DNA of 64,000 bases from CADCTQ01 sp963844325 (GTDB lineage Bacteria > Bacteroidota > Bacteroidia > Cytophagales > 172606-1), in the NCBI GenBank assembly GCA_963844325.1, contig CAWJNV010000002.1:6014001-6078000 (forward strand), written 5' to 3'. Below the pieces are notes generated by a model, which saw only the letters and a program-made list of their open reading frames with translations, made no database searches and was not told the DNA's origin. Shown in pieces: positions 17,998 through 27,212 of the stretch. Every line of letters begins with the position of its first letter. Positions within the stretch are counted from its first letter, which is position 1. A program made the position numbers and the translations under genes.

Positions 17998-20028
17998 ATG
18001 CTTAACCACCCCACGCAGGAAGATCTTTTAAAAAAAGAAATCAGTCAGCTCAAGCAGCAAGTGCGCCAACTGCAAACCCAGCTCCTGTCGGCCGAAGCCG
18101 CCGTGAAAATCAAAAAAGGAGTTGAACAACACGCCGTGGTGAGCATTACCGACGCCGACGGCGTGATCATCTACGTGAACAACCGGTTCTGCGAACTGTC
18201 GGGCTACTCGCGGGCCGAACTGCTGGGCAGCACGCACCGGCTCCTGCGTTCGGACGAACACGACGACGCCTTCTACGCAAACCTCTGGCAGACCATTTCG
18301 CGGGGCGACAACTGGCACGGGGTGATGAAAAACCGGGCCCGCGACGGCAGTTCCTTCTGGGTCGACATGTCGATCACCCCCATCTTCCACCCTTCGGGCA
18401 AGGTGCACCAGTTCGTGGCCGTCAGCAATGACATGACCCGCTTCAAAACCACCCAGTTGCGGGTGCAGGAGTTGCTGGAAGACGCCCGCGACACCAACGA
18501 GGAACTCAAGGCCAGCGAGGAAGAACTGCGCCAGACCCTCGAACACGTGATCGAGGTGAACGACAAGGTGCGGGAAAGCGAGGAGCAGTACCGGCTGATC
18601 TCCGAAAGCATGAGCGACCTGGTGTGCCTCCAGGATTTGCAGGGCTACTACACCTACGTGTCGCTGTCGGCCGGCACGCTGCTGGGGCTCGATCCGAATG
18701 AAATGGTGCGCCAGAAGGCCCACCAGCGGGTACACCCCGACGACGCCGAGCAGGTGCGGCGCTTCGTGCAGACCGCCTGCGAAGGCCGCACCGACGGGCT
18801 TCCCTACATCCACCTGCGCAAAAAGCACCGCGACGGCCACTACGTGTGGTTCGAAATGATCGCCAAACCCATCCGCGACGAGGAGGGCCGCACGGTAAGC
18901 ATCCACACGACCTGCCGGGACATTTCGCGGCGCAAGGCCGCCGAACAGGAACGCGACAACTTCTTCAACCATTCGCTTGACCTGATGGTGATTGCCCGGC
19001 TCGACGGCCGGATGCTCCGCTTCAACCACTCCTGGCAGCAAACGCTGGGCTTCGCCGAGGCCGAACTTACGGGCACGTCGCTCTTCGACTTCGTGCACCC
19101 CCGCGACCTGGAGGGTACCGTGCAGTTTTTCCGCGACGAACTCGCCGGGGGGCAATCGGTGATCCGCACCGAAAACCGCTACCGCTGCCGCGACGGGTCC
19201 TACAAGTGGCTCTCCTGGAACTTCGTGGTGTTTGCCGCCGAAGGCGTGATGTACGGCTTTGCCCGCGACATCACCGAACGCAAGCTGGCCGAAGAAGCCC
19301 TCAAAAACACCCTGGAAGAACTCCAGCAGCGCAACCAGGAGCTGGACCACTACGTCTACAAGGTTTCCCACGACCTGCGTTCCCCGCTGTGCTCGATCAA
19401 GGGCCTGCTCAACCTGGCCGAGTACGAAACCGACGCCGCCGCCATCCTGGTGTACAACCGCATGATCGGCGAGCAAATCAGCCGGTCGGACGAGTTCATC
19501 CAGTCGATCCTCAACCACTCGAAGATGCTCAACTCGGCCGACAACCGGGAAGCGATCGACTTCGAGGCGGTGCTGCGGCAGGGCTTCGAAGACATGCAGT
19601 ACGCAAAGGGCTACGCGCGGCTGCAACGACGCGTCCGGCTCGACCAGCAGGTGCCGTTTTACGGCGACCCGTTCCGCATCTCTCTCATCCTGCGCAACTT
19701 CATTTCCAACGCCATCAAATACCAGAACCCCGAGGCGGAAACCAGTTACGTGCAATTCGCCATTGCCGTGGATGCGCACCAGGCCCGCATTACCATCACC
19801 GACAACGGCATCGGCATCGAGGAAGGGTTCGTGCCCCACCTGTTCGACATGTTTTTCCGGGCCACCGAAAAGGCGGAGGGCTCCGGCCTGGGCCTCTACA
19901 TCGTGAAGCAGGCCATTCAGCGCATCGGGGGCTTCATTGCCGTCACCAGCCAGTTCGGCGCCGGCACGGAGTTCGTGATCACGCTGCCCAACGGACTGCC
20001 GGCCAGCACGGCGGAAACCACTGAGTAA
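17998..20028 (+). CDS. PAS-domain sensor histidine kinase
   Basis: A 676-aa kinase. ATG 17998 (MLNHPTQEDLLKKEIS) is preferred to a TTG 30 bases upstream. A coiled coil (about 5-35) leads into PAS1 (about 40-150, SITDADGVIIYVNNRFCELSG), a coiled coil, PAS2 (about 196-310) and PAS3 (about 322-435), each with typical G-Y-S/L turns and PAC ends such as DISRRKAAE and DITERKLAE. HisKA has His458 in KVSHDLRSPL. HATPase has an FISNAIKY N-box, DNGIGIEEG and GSGLGLYIVKQA. No TM helices, so cytoplasmic. No receiver gene is adjacent; the receivers at 14926 and 16234 are the nearest candidates. Confidence 0.93.
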   Translation: MLNHPTQEDLLKKEISQLKQQVRQLQTQLLSAEAAVKIKKGVEQHAVVSITDADGVIIYVNNRFCELSGYSRAELLGSTHRLLRSDEHDDAFYANLWQTISRGDNWHGVMKNRARDGSSFWVDMSITPIFHPSGKVHQFVAVSNDMTRFKTTQLRVQELLEDARDTNEELKASEEELRQTLEHVIEVNDKVRESEEQYRLISESMSDLVCLQDLQGYYTYVSLSAGTLLGLDPNEMVRQKAHQRVHPDDAEQVRRFVQTACEGRTDGLPYIHLRKKHRDGHYVWFEMIAKPIRDEEGRTVSIHTTCRDISRRKAAEQERDNFFNHSLDLMVIARLDGRMLRFNHSWQQTLGFAEAELTGTSLFDFVHPRDLEGTVQFFRDELAGGQSVIRTENRYRCRDGSYKWLSWNFVVFAAEGVMYGFARDITERKLAEEALKNTLEELQQRNQELDHYVYKVSHDLRSPLCSIKGLLNLAEYETDAAAILVYNRMIGEQISRSDEFIQSILNHSKMLNSADNREAIDFEAVLRQGFEDMQYAKGYARLQRRVRLDQQVPFYGDPFRISLILRNFISNAIKYQNPEAETSYVQFAIAVDAHQARITITDNGIGIEEGFVPHLFDMFFRATEKAEGSGLGLYIVKQAIQRIGGFIAVTSQFGAGTEFVITLPNGLPASTAETTE

Positions 20029-20121
20029 CTGCATACAAAAGGCGCGGCGTCCGTATAAGGCAGGAGAGCGTCGGCTCTGCCGGGTAACCTGCCCGGCTGG
20101 AACGTTAACCCGCGAAAAAAC

Positions 20122-20496
20122 ATGCGAACCGGTCTACTCCCGTGCGTGCTCCTGGTGCTGATGGCGGCAGGTTGTCAAAAAGAAGAAGTAGCGAAAGCGG
20201 AAGAAAGCCCCCAGGGCCCGCCCCCGTGCATCCAGGCCAAGATCGACGAGATTGCCGCGCAGGAAGTATCCAATCCCCCCGTCCGCGTGTACAGCTACCG
20301 GTACGCGGGCAAAAAGGTGTACTACTTCACGCCACGTTGCTGCGACCAGTCGAGCCGATTGTACGACGAATCCTGCACGTTGGTCTGCCTTCCCGACGGC
20401 GGCATCACCGGCCGCGGCGACGGCCGGTGCCGGGACTTTTTTTCCACTCGTACCGACGAAGAGTTGGTCTGGGCCGACCCGCGCAACGTGAATTAG
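20122..20496 (+). CDS. DUF6970-like small lipoprotein
   Basis: 124 aa with a type II signal peptide: basic start, hydrophobic LLPCVLLVLMAAGC, lipidated Cys near residue 18. The mature part has a dense Cys pattern (PPCIQ, RCCDQ, SCTLVCLPDGG, GRCRDFF) and GITGRGDG, which match the Bacteroidota family I know as DUF6970 (function unknown). It should sit in the periplasm or on the outer membrane as a lipoprotein. Its neighbour 61 bases downstream is another small Cys-containing lipoprotein, so the two are probably a pair. Confidence 0.8.
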   Translation: MRTGLLPCVLLVLMAAGCQKEEVAKAEESPQGPPPCIQAKIDEIAAQEVSNPPVRVYSYRYAGKKVYYFTPRCCDQSSRLYDESCTLVCLPDGGITGRGDGRCRDFFSTRTDEELVWADPRNVN

Positions 20497-20557
20497 CCCC
20501 CTTGCAACCTTTGCCGCCACACCCGGGTCATCGTAGAAATCACTTCCTGCTTGACCC

Positions 20558-20944
20558 ATGAAAAACGCCTTATTAACTGGCTTTCTTCTCCTTACGCTGC
20601 TGTCCTGTACGCAGACCAGCGTTGACCCCGAAAGCACCGAAACCGAAAGTGCCCGCCTGGCGGCCGCCAATGCCTGCGGCGTTCAGGACCCGTTGCGGGA
20701 ACTGGCGTGGCTGAAAACGAACCGGGAGCAGTCGGCAAAAAACCTGGCCGGAACGGGATGTACCCTCGGCCCGGTCATCCAGGGCCTGTACGGAGGCAAA
20801 ACGGTATTCATCCTCTATACGAATGGGGGGGCCGCCTGCGATGTATGCGCGGGCGGGGCAGTATTTGATTGTGAAGGCAATTATTTGTTCGGGTGTAACC
20901 TGGAAGAGGAAGCCAAAATCACCGGCAAAAAGGAGTTGAAATAA
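20558..20944 (+). CDS. Small Cys-rich lipoprotein
   Basis: 128 aa. A lipobox (LLTLLSC, Cys near residue 17) follows a basic start. The mature region has ACGVQDPLRELAWLKT, a motif common in short Bacteroidota lipoproteins related to the DUF6970 group, then GGAACDVCAGGAVFDCEGN and a C-terminal FGCNLEEEA. It follows the previous lipoprotein with a 61-base gap and is convergent with the MBL-rhodanese gene. The function is unknown. Confidence 0.75.
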   Translation: MKNALLTGFLLLTLLSCTQTSVDPESTETESARLAAANACGVQDPLRELAWLKTNREQSAKNLAGTGCTLGPVIQGLYGGKTVFILYTNGGAACDVCAGGAVFDCEGNYLFGCNLEEEAKITGKKELK

Positions 20945-20966
20945 AAGCACCCCGAAACTTCCCCGT

Positions 20967-22376
20967 TTACCCGGCAGCAGCAGTTTCTTCCTGCACTACG
21001 GGCAATCCGGCGCGGGTCATGGCGGCAAAGCCCCCGGCCACGTCCGTAAGATTATCCCATCCCCGCGCCTTCAGCACCGAACACGCAATCATGGACCGGT
21101 AGCCGCCGGCGCAATGCACGTACACGGGCTGGTCCTTCGGGAACTGTTCCAGGTTCTCACGCAGCGAATCGAGCGGCAGGTTGATGGCCCCGGGCAGGTG
21201 GCCGGCGGCAAACTCCGGCGGTTTCCGTACGTCCACCACCACCGGCGCCGCCTCCCGGTACCGGGCCGCAAACGTTTCCACCGGCACGGAAGGCACCGCA
21301 TCGACCGGCCGGCCCGCCCGGCGCCAGGCCTCGAAGCCGCCTTCCAGGTACCCCGCGGCCTGGTCGTAGCCCACCCGCGACAGCCGGGTGATGGTTTCTT
21401 CTTCCCGTCCCGGCTCGGTCACCAGCAGCAGGGGCTGCCGCAGGTCGGGGAGCAGCGCCCCCACCCACGGGGCAAACGAGCCGTCGAGGCCGATGTTGAC
21501 CGCGCCCGGCACAAACCCCTGCGCGAACACTTCCGGCTTGCGGGTATCGAGGACCAGGATGCCTTCCCGGGCTGCGGCGGCGGCAAACGCCTCCACCGGC
21601 AGGGGCGTAAGGCCCCGTTGCAGCACTTGGTCAATGTCTTCGTAGCCGGCCTTGTTCAACTGCACGTTCTGCGGAAAGTACGCCGGCGGGGGTTGCAGGC
21701 CGTGCAGCACCTCGCCGATGAATTCTTCCCGCGTCATGCCCGCGCGGAGGGCGTAGTTGTGCTGTTTCTGCTCGCCGAGCGTAGACACGGTTTCCTTGCT
21801 CATGTTCTTGCCGCAGGCCGAGCCCGCCCCGTGGGCCGGGTACACCAGCACGTGGTCGCCGAGCGGCAGGATTTTCTCGCGCAGCGATTGGTAGAGCATG
21901 CCGGCCAGTTGTTCCTGCGTGAAGCGGCCTCCCTGCTGGGCCAGGTCGGGCCGGCCCACGTCGCCGATGAACAGCGTGTCGCCGGTGAGGAGGGCCTGGT
22001 CGTGGCCGGCTTCGTCGCGCACGAGGTAACACACCGATTCGAGGGTGTGGCCGGGCGTGTGGAGCACCCGCACCGTCATGTTGCCGACGGCAAACACCTC
22101 GCCGTCACGGGCAATGTGGGCCTGGAAACCCGGCCGGGCGGTGGGGCCGTACACGATGGTTGCTCCCGTGGCCCGGGCCAGGTCGAGGTGCCCCGACACG
22201 AAGTCGGCGTGGAAGTGCGTTTCGAAGATGTATTTGATCCGTACCCCGTCGCTTTCGGCGCGTTCCAGGTAAGGCTTGATCTCCCGGAGCGGGTCTACGA
22301 TGGCGGCCTCGCCGCCGGAGGCCAGGTAGTAGGCGCCCTGGGCGAGGCATCCCGTATACATTTGCTCAATTTTCAT
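20967..22376 (-). CDS. MBL-fold persulfide dioxygenase-like protein with two rhodanese domains
   Basis: 469 aa from ATG 22376 (MKIEQMYTGCLAQGAYYLA); an ATG 18 bases further upstream is also in frame. Residues 1-250 are a glyoxalase-II-like metallo-beta-lactamase fold with the metal motif THFHADFVSGH, HTPGHTLESV and the Asp of LLTGDTLFIGDVGR. Two rhodanese domains follow. In the first, LLLVTEPGRE replaces the Cys loop, so it is catalytically dead. The second keeps HCAGGYRS. This is the layout of CstB-type enzymes that oxidise persulfides and transfer sulfur. It is a single gene with no sulfide-responsive regulator in view. Confidence 0.88.
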   Translation of the reverse strand: MKIEQMYTGCLAQGAYYLASGGEAAIVDPLREIKPYLERAESDGVRIKYIFETHFHADFVSGHLDLARATGATIVYGPTARPGFQAHIARDGEVFAVGNMTVRVLHTPGHTLESVCYLVRDEAGHDQALLTGDTLFIGDVGRPDLAQQGGRFTQEQLAGMLYQSLREKILPLGDHVLVYPAHGAGSACGKNMSKETVSTLGEQKQHNYALRAGMTREEFIGEVLHGLQPPPAYFPQNVQLNKAGYEDIDQVLQRGLTPLPVEAFAAAAAREGILVLDTRKPEVFAQGFVPGAVNIGLDGSFAPWVGALLPDLRQPLLLVTEPGREEETITRLSRVGYDQAAGYLEGGFEAWRRAGRPVDAVPSVPVETFAARYREAAPVVVDVRKPPEFAAGHLPGAINLPLDSLRENLEQFPKDQPVYVHCAGGYRSMIACSVLKARGWDNLTDVAGGFAAMTRAGLPVVQEETAAAG

Positions 22377-22706
22377 GTCGCAGTCGGTAAGCATTCTGAT
22401 ACTACTGGCAATGTTACGGGTAAGATACGGGAACGGTAAAGATCAGGACGCCTTTTCGGGGGAGATAACCCCGTCCCGGACGGTACCCGGGCCGGGCCGG
22501 CGCTGAAAATACCTAGAAATGAGTATTGCAGGGGGTTGCTGCTTTCCTGATCTTGCTTACGTTCCCGCCTCGGGGAACGCGAACCCACGACAGGGCTAAG
22601 GATGCCTGCTGCTGTCGGATCTACCGGAAATTCAGCCCCGGTGCGCCCCATGCCACCCTTATTTTTTAATCCACGGAACAGCCTTGAAGCAGAAAAGGAG
22701 AAAGCC
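22377..22706. other. Divergent intergenic region, no gene seen
   Basis: 330 bases between the MBL-rhodanese gene and the metalloprotease-like gene. It should contain both promoters. Around 22540-22600 there is a structured-looking GC-rich stretch that I tested as tRNA and SRP RNA and rejected. The ribosome-binding site AAGGAG at 22695-22700 supports the ATG at 22707. Confidence 0.5.
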
Positions 22707-24855
22707 ATGAAGATGCACGCAGATTTAACCCCCAATGGTAACGGCGCCTTCCCGCCGTTGCCCACCCCAGTGCCGGTGGTGCCGCTGCCGGTGCCCGAAC
22801 CGGTACCGCAGTTTCCGCAGTTTCCGCAAGTACCGCAGTTTCCGGAACTGAAGCCGTTTCCCTGGCCGATCCGGTTGCGCAGCCTGCGCTGCGGGTGCTA
22901 CCTGATCAACTACAACCCCACCGCAAGCCCCCTGGTGACGTACGACGGCACGCTGCGCGTGGAGTGCAACAGCAACAGCGGCGGCCGGACGGCCAGCGGC
23001 GACTTGTACCAGCGCCGGCTTTTCTGGATTCCGATCCCTCCCCCCTTCCCACGCCGGCCGATTCTTTTGCCGGGCCCTGATCCTGCGGCGGGGATTCCCA
23101 TTCTCAGCCGCGACCGGTACCGCTACTACCTGCGGGTCACGCAGCTACTCGAATACTTTACCATTGGGGACAGCTTTACCCTGGGCTTCGAGATGCACCG
23201 GTTCAACAGCGCTACCAGTAGCTGGGAAGCTCCGGAAGCCTTTACGGCGTTGATGAGCTGGCAGGCGGCGCCGGCGGGATACCCGTCGGGTGGCGATTAC
23301 CTGGCCGGCGACGTCAGGAACAGCGGCGGCACGGTGGTCGGCCGGCTTACGATGGGATGGCTATCAACGTACCTGCGCAAGGCTACCATCGAAATTGACC
23401 GCGTGAACGCGTCGGAAGCGGCCCTCAACAACGGCGCGGGAACCGACTGGCGAACCGTTGGCGACGGGATCGGCTGGGACATTACCGTGGCCGAAAGCAA
23501 CAACGACGTAGCCGAGCCAAGCGGCGAATTCTGGTCCGATGCCGAGTGCCACGCCGAGATGCTGGCCCGGCGCGATGCCAACAATCTCGATGCGGAATGG
23601 CGTTACCACGTTTTGTGCGTACGGCGGCTGGATTCTACCGAACGGGGCATCATGTATGACGCCTACGGCGGAGATTCCAACAACGTGCCGCGGGAAGGCT
23701 GCGTGATTTCTTCGCACTGGACCATTCCCGACGCCCCCGAGTGGGGCCTCGTCCGGGGCCAGCGCTTCGGCACGGCGACCGCCCCCTATTTCCGCACGGC
23801 GGTGCACGAAACGGGGCACGCGCATGGGCCTTTACCACAATACCGTCGACAACGGTTTTATGAACACTACGAACGTGATCGCAGAAAACTCCCTGGCTCC
23901 CGGCAGTCCTGCTTTCCCGGACAACGTCCAGTGGTCATACAACGAGGAGGACGCCAGGCGGCTGCGGCACATGCCCGACATTTACGTGCGTCCCGGCGGG
24001 GTGCCTTTTGGTACTTCTTATGGTTCGACGCCCATCAGCCCGGCAGACCTGGAAGTGGAAATGGAGGGGCTCAGCCTGCGGGTGACGCCGGTGCTGGAGT
24101 CGGTGCCGCTGGGCGCGCCGGTACGGGTCAACATCGAACTGGTCAATACCACCACCGAACCCATTTACGCCCCGAAAAACCTGCGCATGAAAAGTGGTTT
24201 GGTGAAAGGGCAGGTAGTGGGTCCGGCCGGCAGTGCCCGCACGTTTTCGCCTCTGATGCTCTGCCTCGAAGACGAGGCGGTGGCCCCCTTGAATCCGGGG
24301 GAGCGCATCAGTGACTCGCTCACGTTGTTGCGCGGCGCCCAGGGAGCCCTGTTCGCTGCCCCCGGGGCGCACCGGATCACCGTTGATGTCCACTGGGACA
24401 ATGGCGGCCTGGTAGCCACGGTAACCGGTACGGCGGACGTGCTCATTACCTCCACCGTGGATGAAGCGCACGCGCAGGCCGCCCTGAAGGTGCTTTCCAC
24501 CCCCGATGCGCTGCTCACCCTCGCCCTGGGCGGCGACCACCTTCCGGAGGGCATCGAAGCGATTCAGACGGCGCTGAACAACCCCGTGCTGCGCCCCCAC
24601 TATGCGTACATCGAAGCAAAACGGGTAGCCAGACGGTTCCGCGACCGCAAGGCCGACTTCAAAGCTGCCGCCAACCTGATCGAACCCTCGACGGTAATGA
24701 GCCCGGCGGAAATCAGGAAAGCCTATGCGTTTGCCGAAGACGGGGGACGCGACAGTGCGGCGGGCAAGGCGATCCTCAAGAGCCTGAAGGCCAACGCAGG
24801 CACGCGTAAGTTCAGCAAAGACCAAACAATCGCAGAACCCGTAGATTCACAGTAA
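22707..24855 (+). pseudogene. Zinc metalloprotease-like protein with frameshift inside the metal motif
   Basis: From ATG 22707 (AAGGAG seven bases before it) the first frame encodes a Pro-rich leader (PVPVVPLPVPEPVPQ) and a beta-rich region, reaching HETGHA at about residue 370. One extra base among 23820-23823 then shifts the frame, and the other frame continues with MGLYHNTVDNGFMN to the stop at 24855. Joined, the peptide reads HETGHAMGLYH, an exact HExxHxxGxxH metzincin zinc motif, so the two parts are one gene of about 715 codons. The C-terminal half has a CARDB-like beta region (VPLGAPVRVNIELVNTT) and a helical tail. No signal peptide is clear. Both native decay and a sequence error would explain the shift. 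Confidence 0.8.
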
Positions 24856-24868
24856 ACCAATGCAATAA

Positions 24869-25255
24869 GTGAATGTACGGGGACTGGCCGTTCTGATCAT
24901 GTTTACCCTTGGCGTCGGCTGTACGGCCACGCCAAGGCTTATTTCCCGTAACGCCATGCCAACCCAAACGCCACCACTCGCCGGGAACTGGGAGAAGATC
25001 ACCGATTCGCCGTGCAGCCAAACGTACCCCGATACGCTCGAGTTCCGGGAGCGGGGCTTGTACGCGGGCCACCAGCAGACCCCCGGTGCGTTTACGCTGT
25101 GGGACGCCGGCACCTTCCAGGTAACCGACCCCGGGCAAATCCGGATTTCAACCGCCAACGACGCCATCATTTCCTACAAATTCTCCCTCGTGGATGACGA
25201 ACTGACGTTCACCGACCCGGGCGGCTGCGAGTACAAGTACCGCCGGGTGCGCTGA
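24869..25255 (+). CDS. Small lipoprotein, lipocalin-like
   Basis: 128 aa from a GTG start 13 bases after the preceding gene's stop. The signal peptide is LAVLIMFTLGVGC with the lipid Cys near residue 18. The mature part (LAGNWEKITDSPCSQTYPD, FTDPGGCEYKYRRVR) has the WxxxxD start and alternating strand pattern of small lipocalin-like or META-type beta barrels common in Bacteroidota lipoproteins. It may be translated with the metalloprotease-like gene. The family call is tentative. Confidence 0.7.
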   Translation: MNVRGLAVLIMFTLGVGCTATPRLISRNAMPTQTPPLAGNWEKITDSPCSQTYPDTLEFRERGLYAGHQQTPGAFTLWDAGTFQVTDPGQIRISTANDAIISYKFSLVDDELTFTDPGGCEYKYRRVR

Positions 25256-25271
25256 CGGAAAATTTTAGGCG

Positions 25272-25279
25272 TATCTTTG
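25272..25279 (+). promoter_or_regulatory. Bacteroidota -7 promoter element (TATCTTTG) of tgt
   Basis: TATCTTTG is an exact match to TAnnTTTG, 22 bases before the tgt ATG and with a GAGAGGAG ribosome-binding site between them (25290-25297). The short leader leaves no room for a riboswitch. Confidence 0.6.
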
Positions 25280-25301
25280 CGGCTTTATTGAGAGGAGAAA
25301 A

Positions 25302-26432
25302 ATGCAATTTACGCTGCAAGCGACTGATCCCCACTCCAAAGCCCGGACCGGCCGGATCGTAACCGACCACGGAGCCATCGAAACGCCCATCTTCATGCCC
25401 GTCGGCACGGTCGGCTCCGTCAAGGCGGTCCACCAGCGGGAGCTGGCCGACGACATTCAAGCCCGCATCATCCTGGGCAACACCTACCACCTCTACCTGC
25501 GGCCCGGCCTCGACGTGCTGGAAGGCGCCGGGGGCCTGCACCGGTTCAACGGCTGGAACGGCCCCATCCTCACCGACAGCGGCGGCTACCAGGTGTATTC
25601 GCTCTCCAACACCCGCAAGATCAAGGAGGAGGGCGTTACGTTCAAGTCGCACATCGACGGCTCGAAGCACCTGTTTACGCCCGAAAACGTGATGGACATT
25701 CAGCGCACCATCGGCGCCGACATCATCATGGCCTTCGACGAATGCGCCCCCTACCCCTGCGAGTACGGCTACGCCCGGGAATCGATGGAAATGACGCACC
25801 GCTGGCTCAAACGCTGCTGCGACCGCTTCGACGGCACGGAGCCCAAGTACGGCTACCGCCAGACGCTGTTCCCCATCGTGCAGGGCAGCGTGTACAAAGA
25901 CCTGCGGGTGCAGTCGGCCGAGACCATCGCTTCGTTCGGGCGGGAAGGCAACGCCATTGGCGGCCTGTCGGTGGGCGAACCGGTTGAAACCATGTACGAA
26001 CTTACCGAACTGGTCTGCGACATCCTGCCCCGCGACAAGCCCCGCTACCTGATGGGCGTGGGTACGCCGGCCAACATCCTGGAAGGCATTGCCCTAGGGG
26101 TGGATATGTTCGACTGCGTGATGCCTACGCGCAACGCCCGCAACGGGATGCTCTTTACGACGCAGGGAATCATGAACATCAGGAACGAGAAGTGGAAAAA
26201 GGATTACAGCCCGATTGACGCCGAACTGGGGGGCTACGCCAGCACGCACTACACCAAAGCCTACCTGCGTCACCTGGTAGCCAGCAACGAGTACCTGGCC
26301 GGGCAGATTGCCAGCGTCCACAACCTGACCTTTTACCTCTGGCTGGTGCGCCAAGCCCGCCAACACATCGAGGCCGGCACCTACCGCCCCTGGAAAGACG
26401 AAATGGTGAAAAGGGTGATGCAACGGCTTTGA
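25302..26432 (+). CDS. tgt: Queuine/preQ1 tRNA-guanine transglycosylase
   Basis: 376 aa, the usual length for bacterial Tgt, which swaps guanine-34 for preQ1 in tRNAs with a GUN anticodon. The acid/base Asp92 lies in DSGGYQVYSL, the nucleophile Asp268 in VDMFDCVMPTRNARNG, and AFDECAPYPC and GGLSVGEP are the substrate-pocket motifs. The classic zinc ligands CxCxxC expected near residue 305 are absent: the region reads DAELGGYASTHYTKAYL, while the His of SVHNL is kept. Loss of these Cys is, as far as I know, typical of Bacteroidota Tgt. It has its own promoter and is probably monocistronic. The queuosine synthesis genes are not in this window. Confidence 0.97.
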   Translation: MQFTLQATDPHSKARTGRIVTDHGAIETPIFMPVGTVGSVKAVHQRELADDIQARIILGNTYHLYLRPGLDVLEGAGGLHRFNGWNGPILTDSGGYQVYSLSNTRKIKEEGVTFKSHIDGSKHLFTPENVMDIQRTIGADIIMAFDECAPYPCEYGYARESMEMTHRWLKRCCDRFDGTEPKYGYRQTLFPIVQGSVYKDLRVQSAETIASFGREGNAIGGLSVGEPVETMYELTELVCDILPRDKPRYLMGVGTPANILEGIALGVDMFDCVMPTRNARNGMLFTTQGIMNIRNEKWKKDYSPIDAELGGYASTHYTKAYLRHLVASNEYLAGQIASVHNLTFYLWLVRQARQHIEAGTYRPWKDEMVKRVMQRL

Positions 26433-26679
26433 TGAGACGGGAGACACGAGACCGGGGGCGGCAGGGAACGCTTCGCGTGTTTTGTCTCCTGTCTAATGTC
26501 TCCCGTCTTTAGTACAGGACAAAACCTCACCCCCGGCCCCTCTCCCAAGGAGAGGGGAGAAGAAAGGATTCTACAAATAGCTTTTTTTCAAGACTTTACG
26601 TCTCCCCTCTCCCCGGGAGAGGGGCCGGGGGTGAGGTTTTGTCCTGTATTAAAGTCTCCCGTCTTACGTCTCTTTTCTG
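26433..26679. repeat. Nested palindromes: family A phrases around a 33-bp-arm family D palindrome
   Basis: Family A phrases (GAGACGGGAGACACGAGACC on the left, TCTCCCGTCTTACGTCTC on the right) enclose a family D element. Its arms 26514-26546 and 26615-26647 are exact reverse complements of 33 bases (the left starts ACAGGACAAAACCTCACCCC) separated by 68 bases. The inner ends CTCTCCC and GGGAGAG extend pairing imperfectly. Confidence 0.85.
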
Positions 26680-26687
26680 TACATTTG
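26680..26687 (+). promoter_or_regulatory. Bacteroidota -7 promoter element (TACATTTG)
   Basis: TACATTTG matches TAnnTTTG and lies 21 bases before the ATG of the first 105-aa paralogue, right at the outer end of the family A/D repeat. Confidence 0.5.
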
Positions 26688-26708
26688 TCCGGCCCACCCC
26701 TCCCTTTG

Positions 26709-27026
26709 ATGGAACTGATTTTTCCCGGCCGGATTTCCCGCAACAATGCCTTTTGTGACGTTACGGATCTGACCGAAGCCGAGCAGAGCCAGATTGAGCG
26801 GCACCACGCGGAGTTGCAACGGCTGGTGGGCCACCTCGACTGTCCGCTCCACTTCGACGCCCCCGTGTTCGTGCACTCCACCACGCAGTTTGGTCAGTTC
26901 AAAAGCACCCTGTTTACCTGTTGCGTTCGTTTTACCACCCAGGTGGAACAGGCGTTGCAGCCCGTTTCTTTCCCCGTACGCTGCCTGCCCACCCGCGACG
27001 GCTACGGCCGCGCCAAGGCGAAGTAG
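26709..27026 (+). CDS. Small hypothetical protein, paralogue 1 of a 105-aa pair
   Basis: 105 aa from ATG 26709; the long in-frame extension upstream is encoded by repeat DNA and is not credible. It aligns without gaps over its full length to the next gene: both have M1, F5, D20-L21, Q26, C45, V55-H56-S57, T-L, C-C and a final F at the same positions. There is no signal peptide. The Cys pair in LFTCCVRF and the spacing suggest a compact beta-rich fold. The function is unknown. It has its own -7 box. Confidence 0.65.
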   Translation: MELIFPGRISRNNAFCDVTDLTEAEQSQIERHHAELQRLVGHLDCPLHFDAPVFVHSTTQFGQFKSTLFTCCVRFTTQVEQALQPVSFPVRCLPTRDGYGRAKAK

Positions 27027-27212
27027 CGTTAAGCAGTGTTGAGAAGAAGGGTGAGGAGAAGATTACAAGAAGGGGGTGCAAGGGTGGTCACGCCGGGGAG
27101 GTAACCGTTCGTCCGTATTTGTACGCATTGGCGGCACTGTAATTCTTCCCGTTCGGGGCCAACCTTTACGTAGTTTCTGCGTAGGGGAAAGCAGTAGTTT
27201 TTTTTCAACTGC

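Noticed and set aside
22540..22605. tRNA-like or SRP RNA-like signal on the minus strand (GTGGGTTCGCGTTCC and AGATCAGGAAAGCAGCAAC)
   Set aside because: The T-arm-like part has a mismatch and no matching 5' acceptor or anticodon arm. The SRP-like part lacks the helix and GGAA tetraloop between UCAGG and AGCAG.
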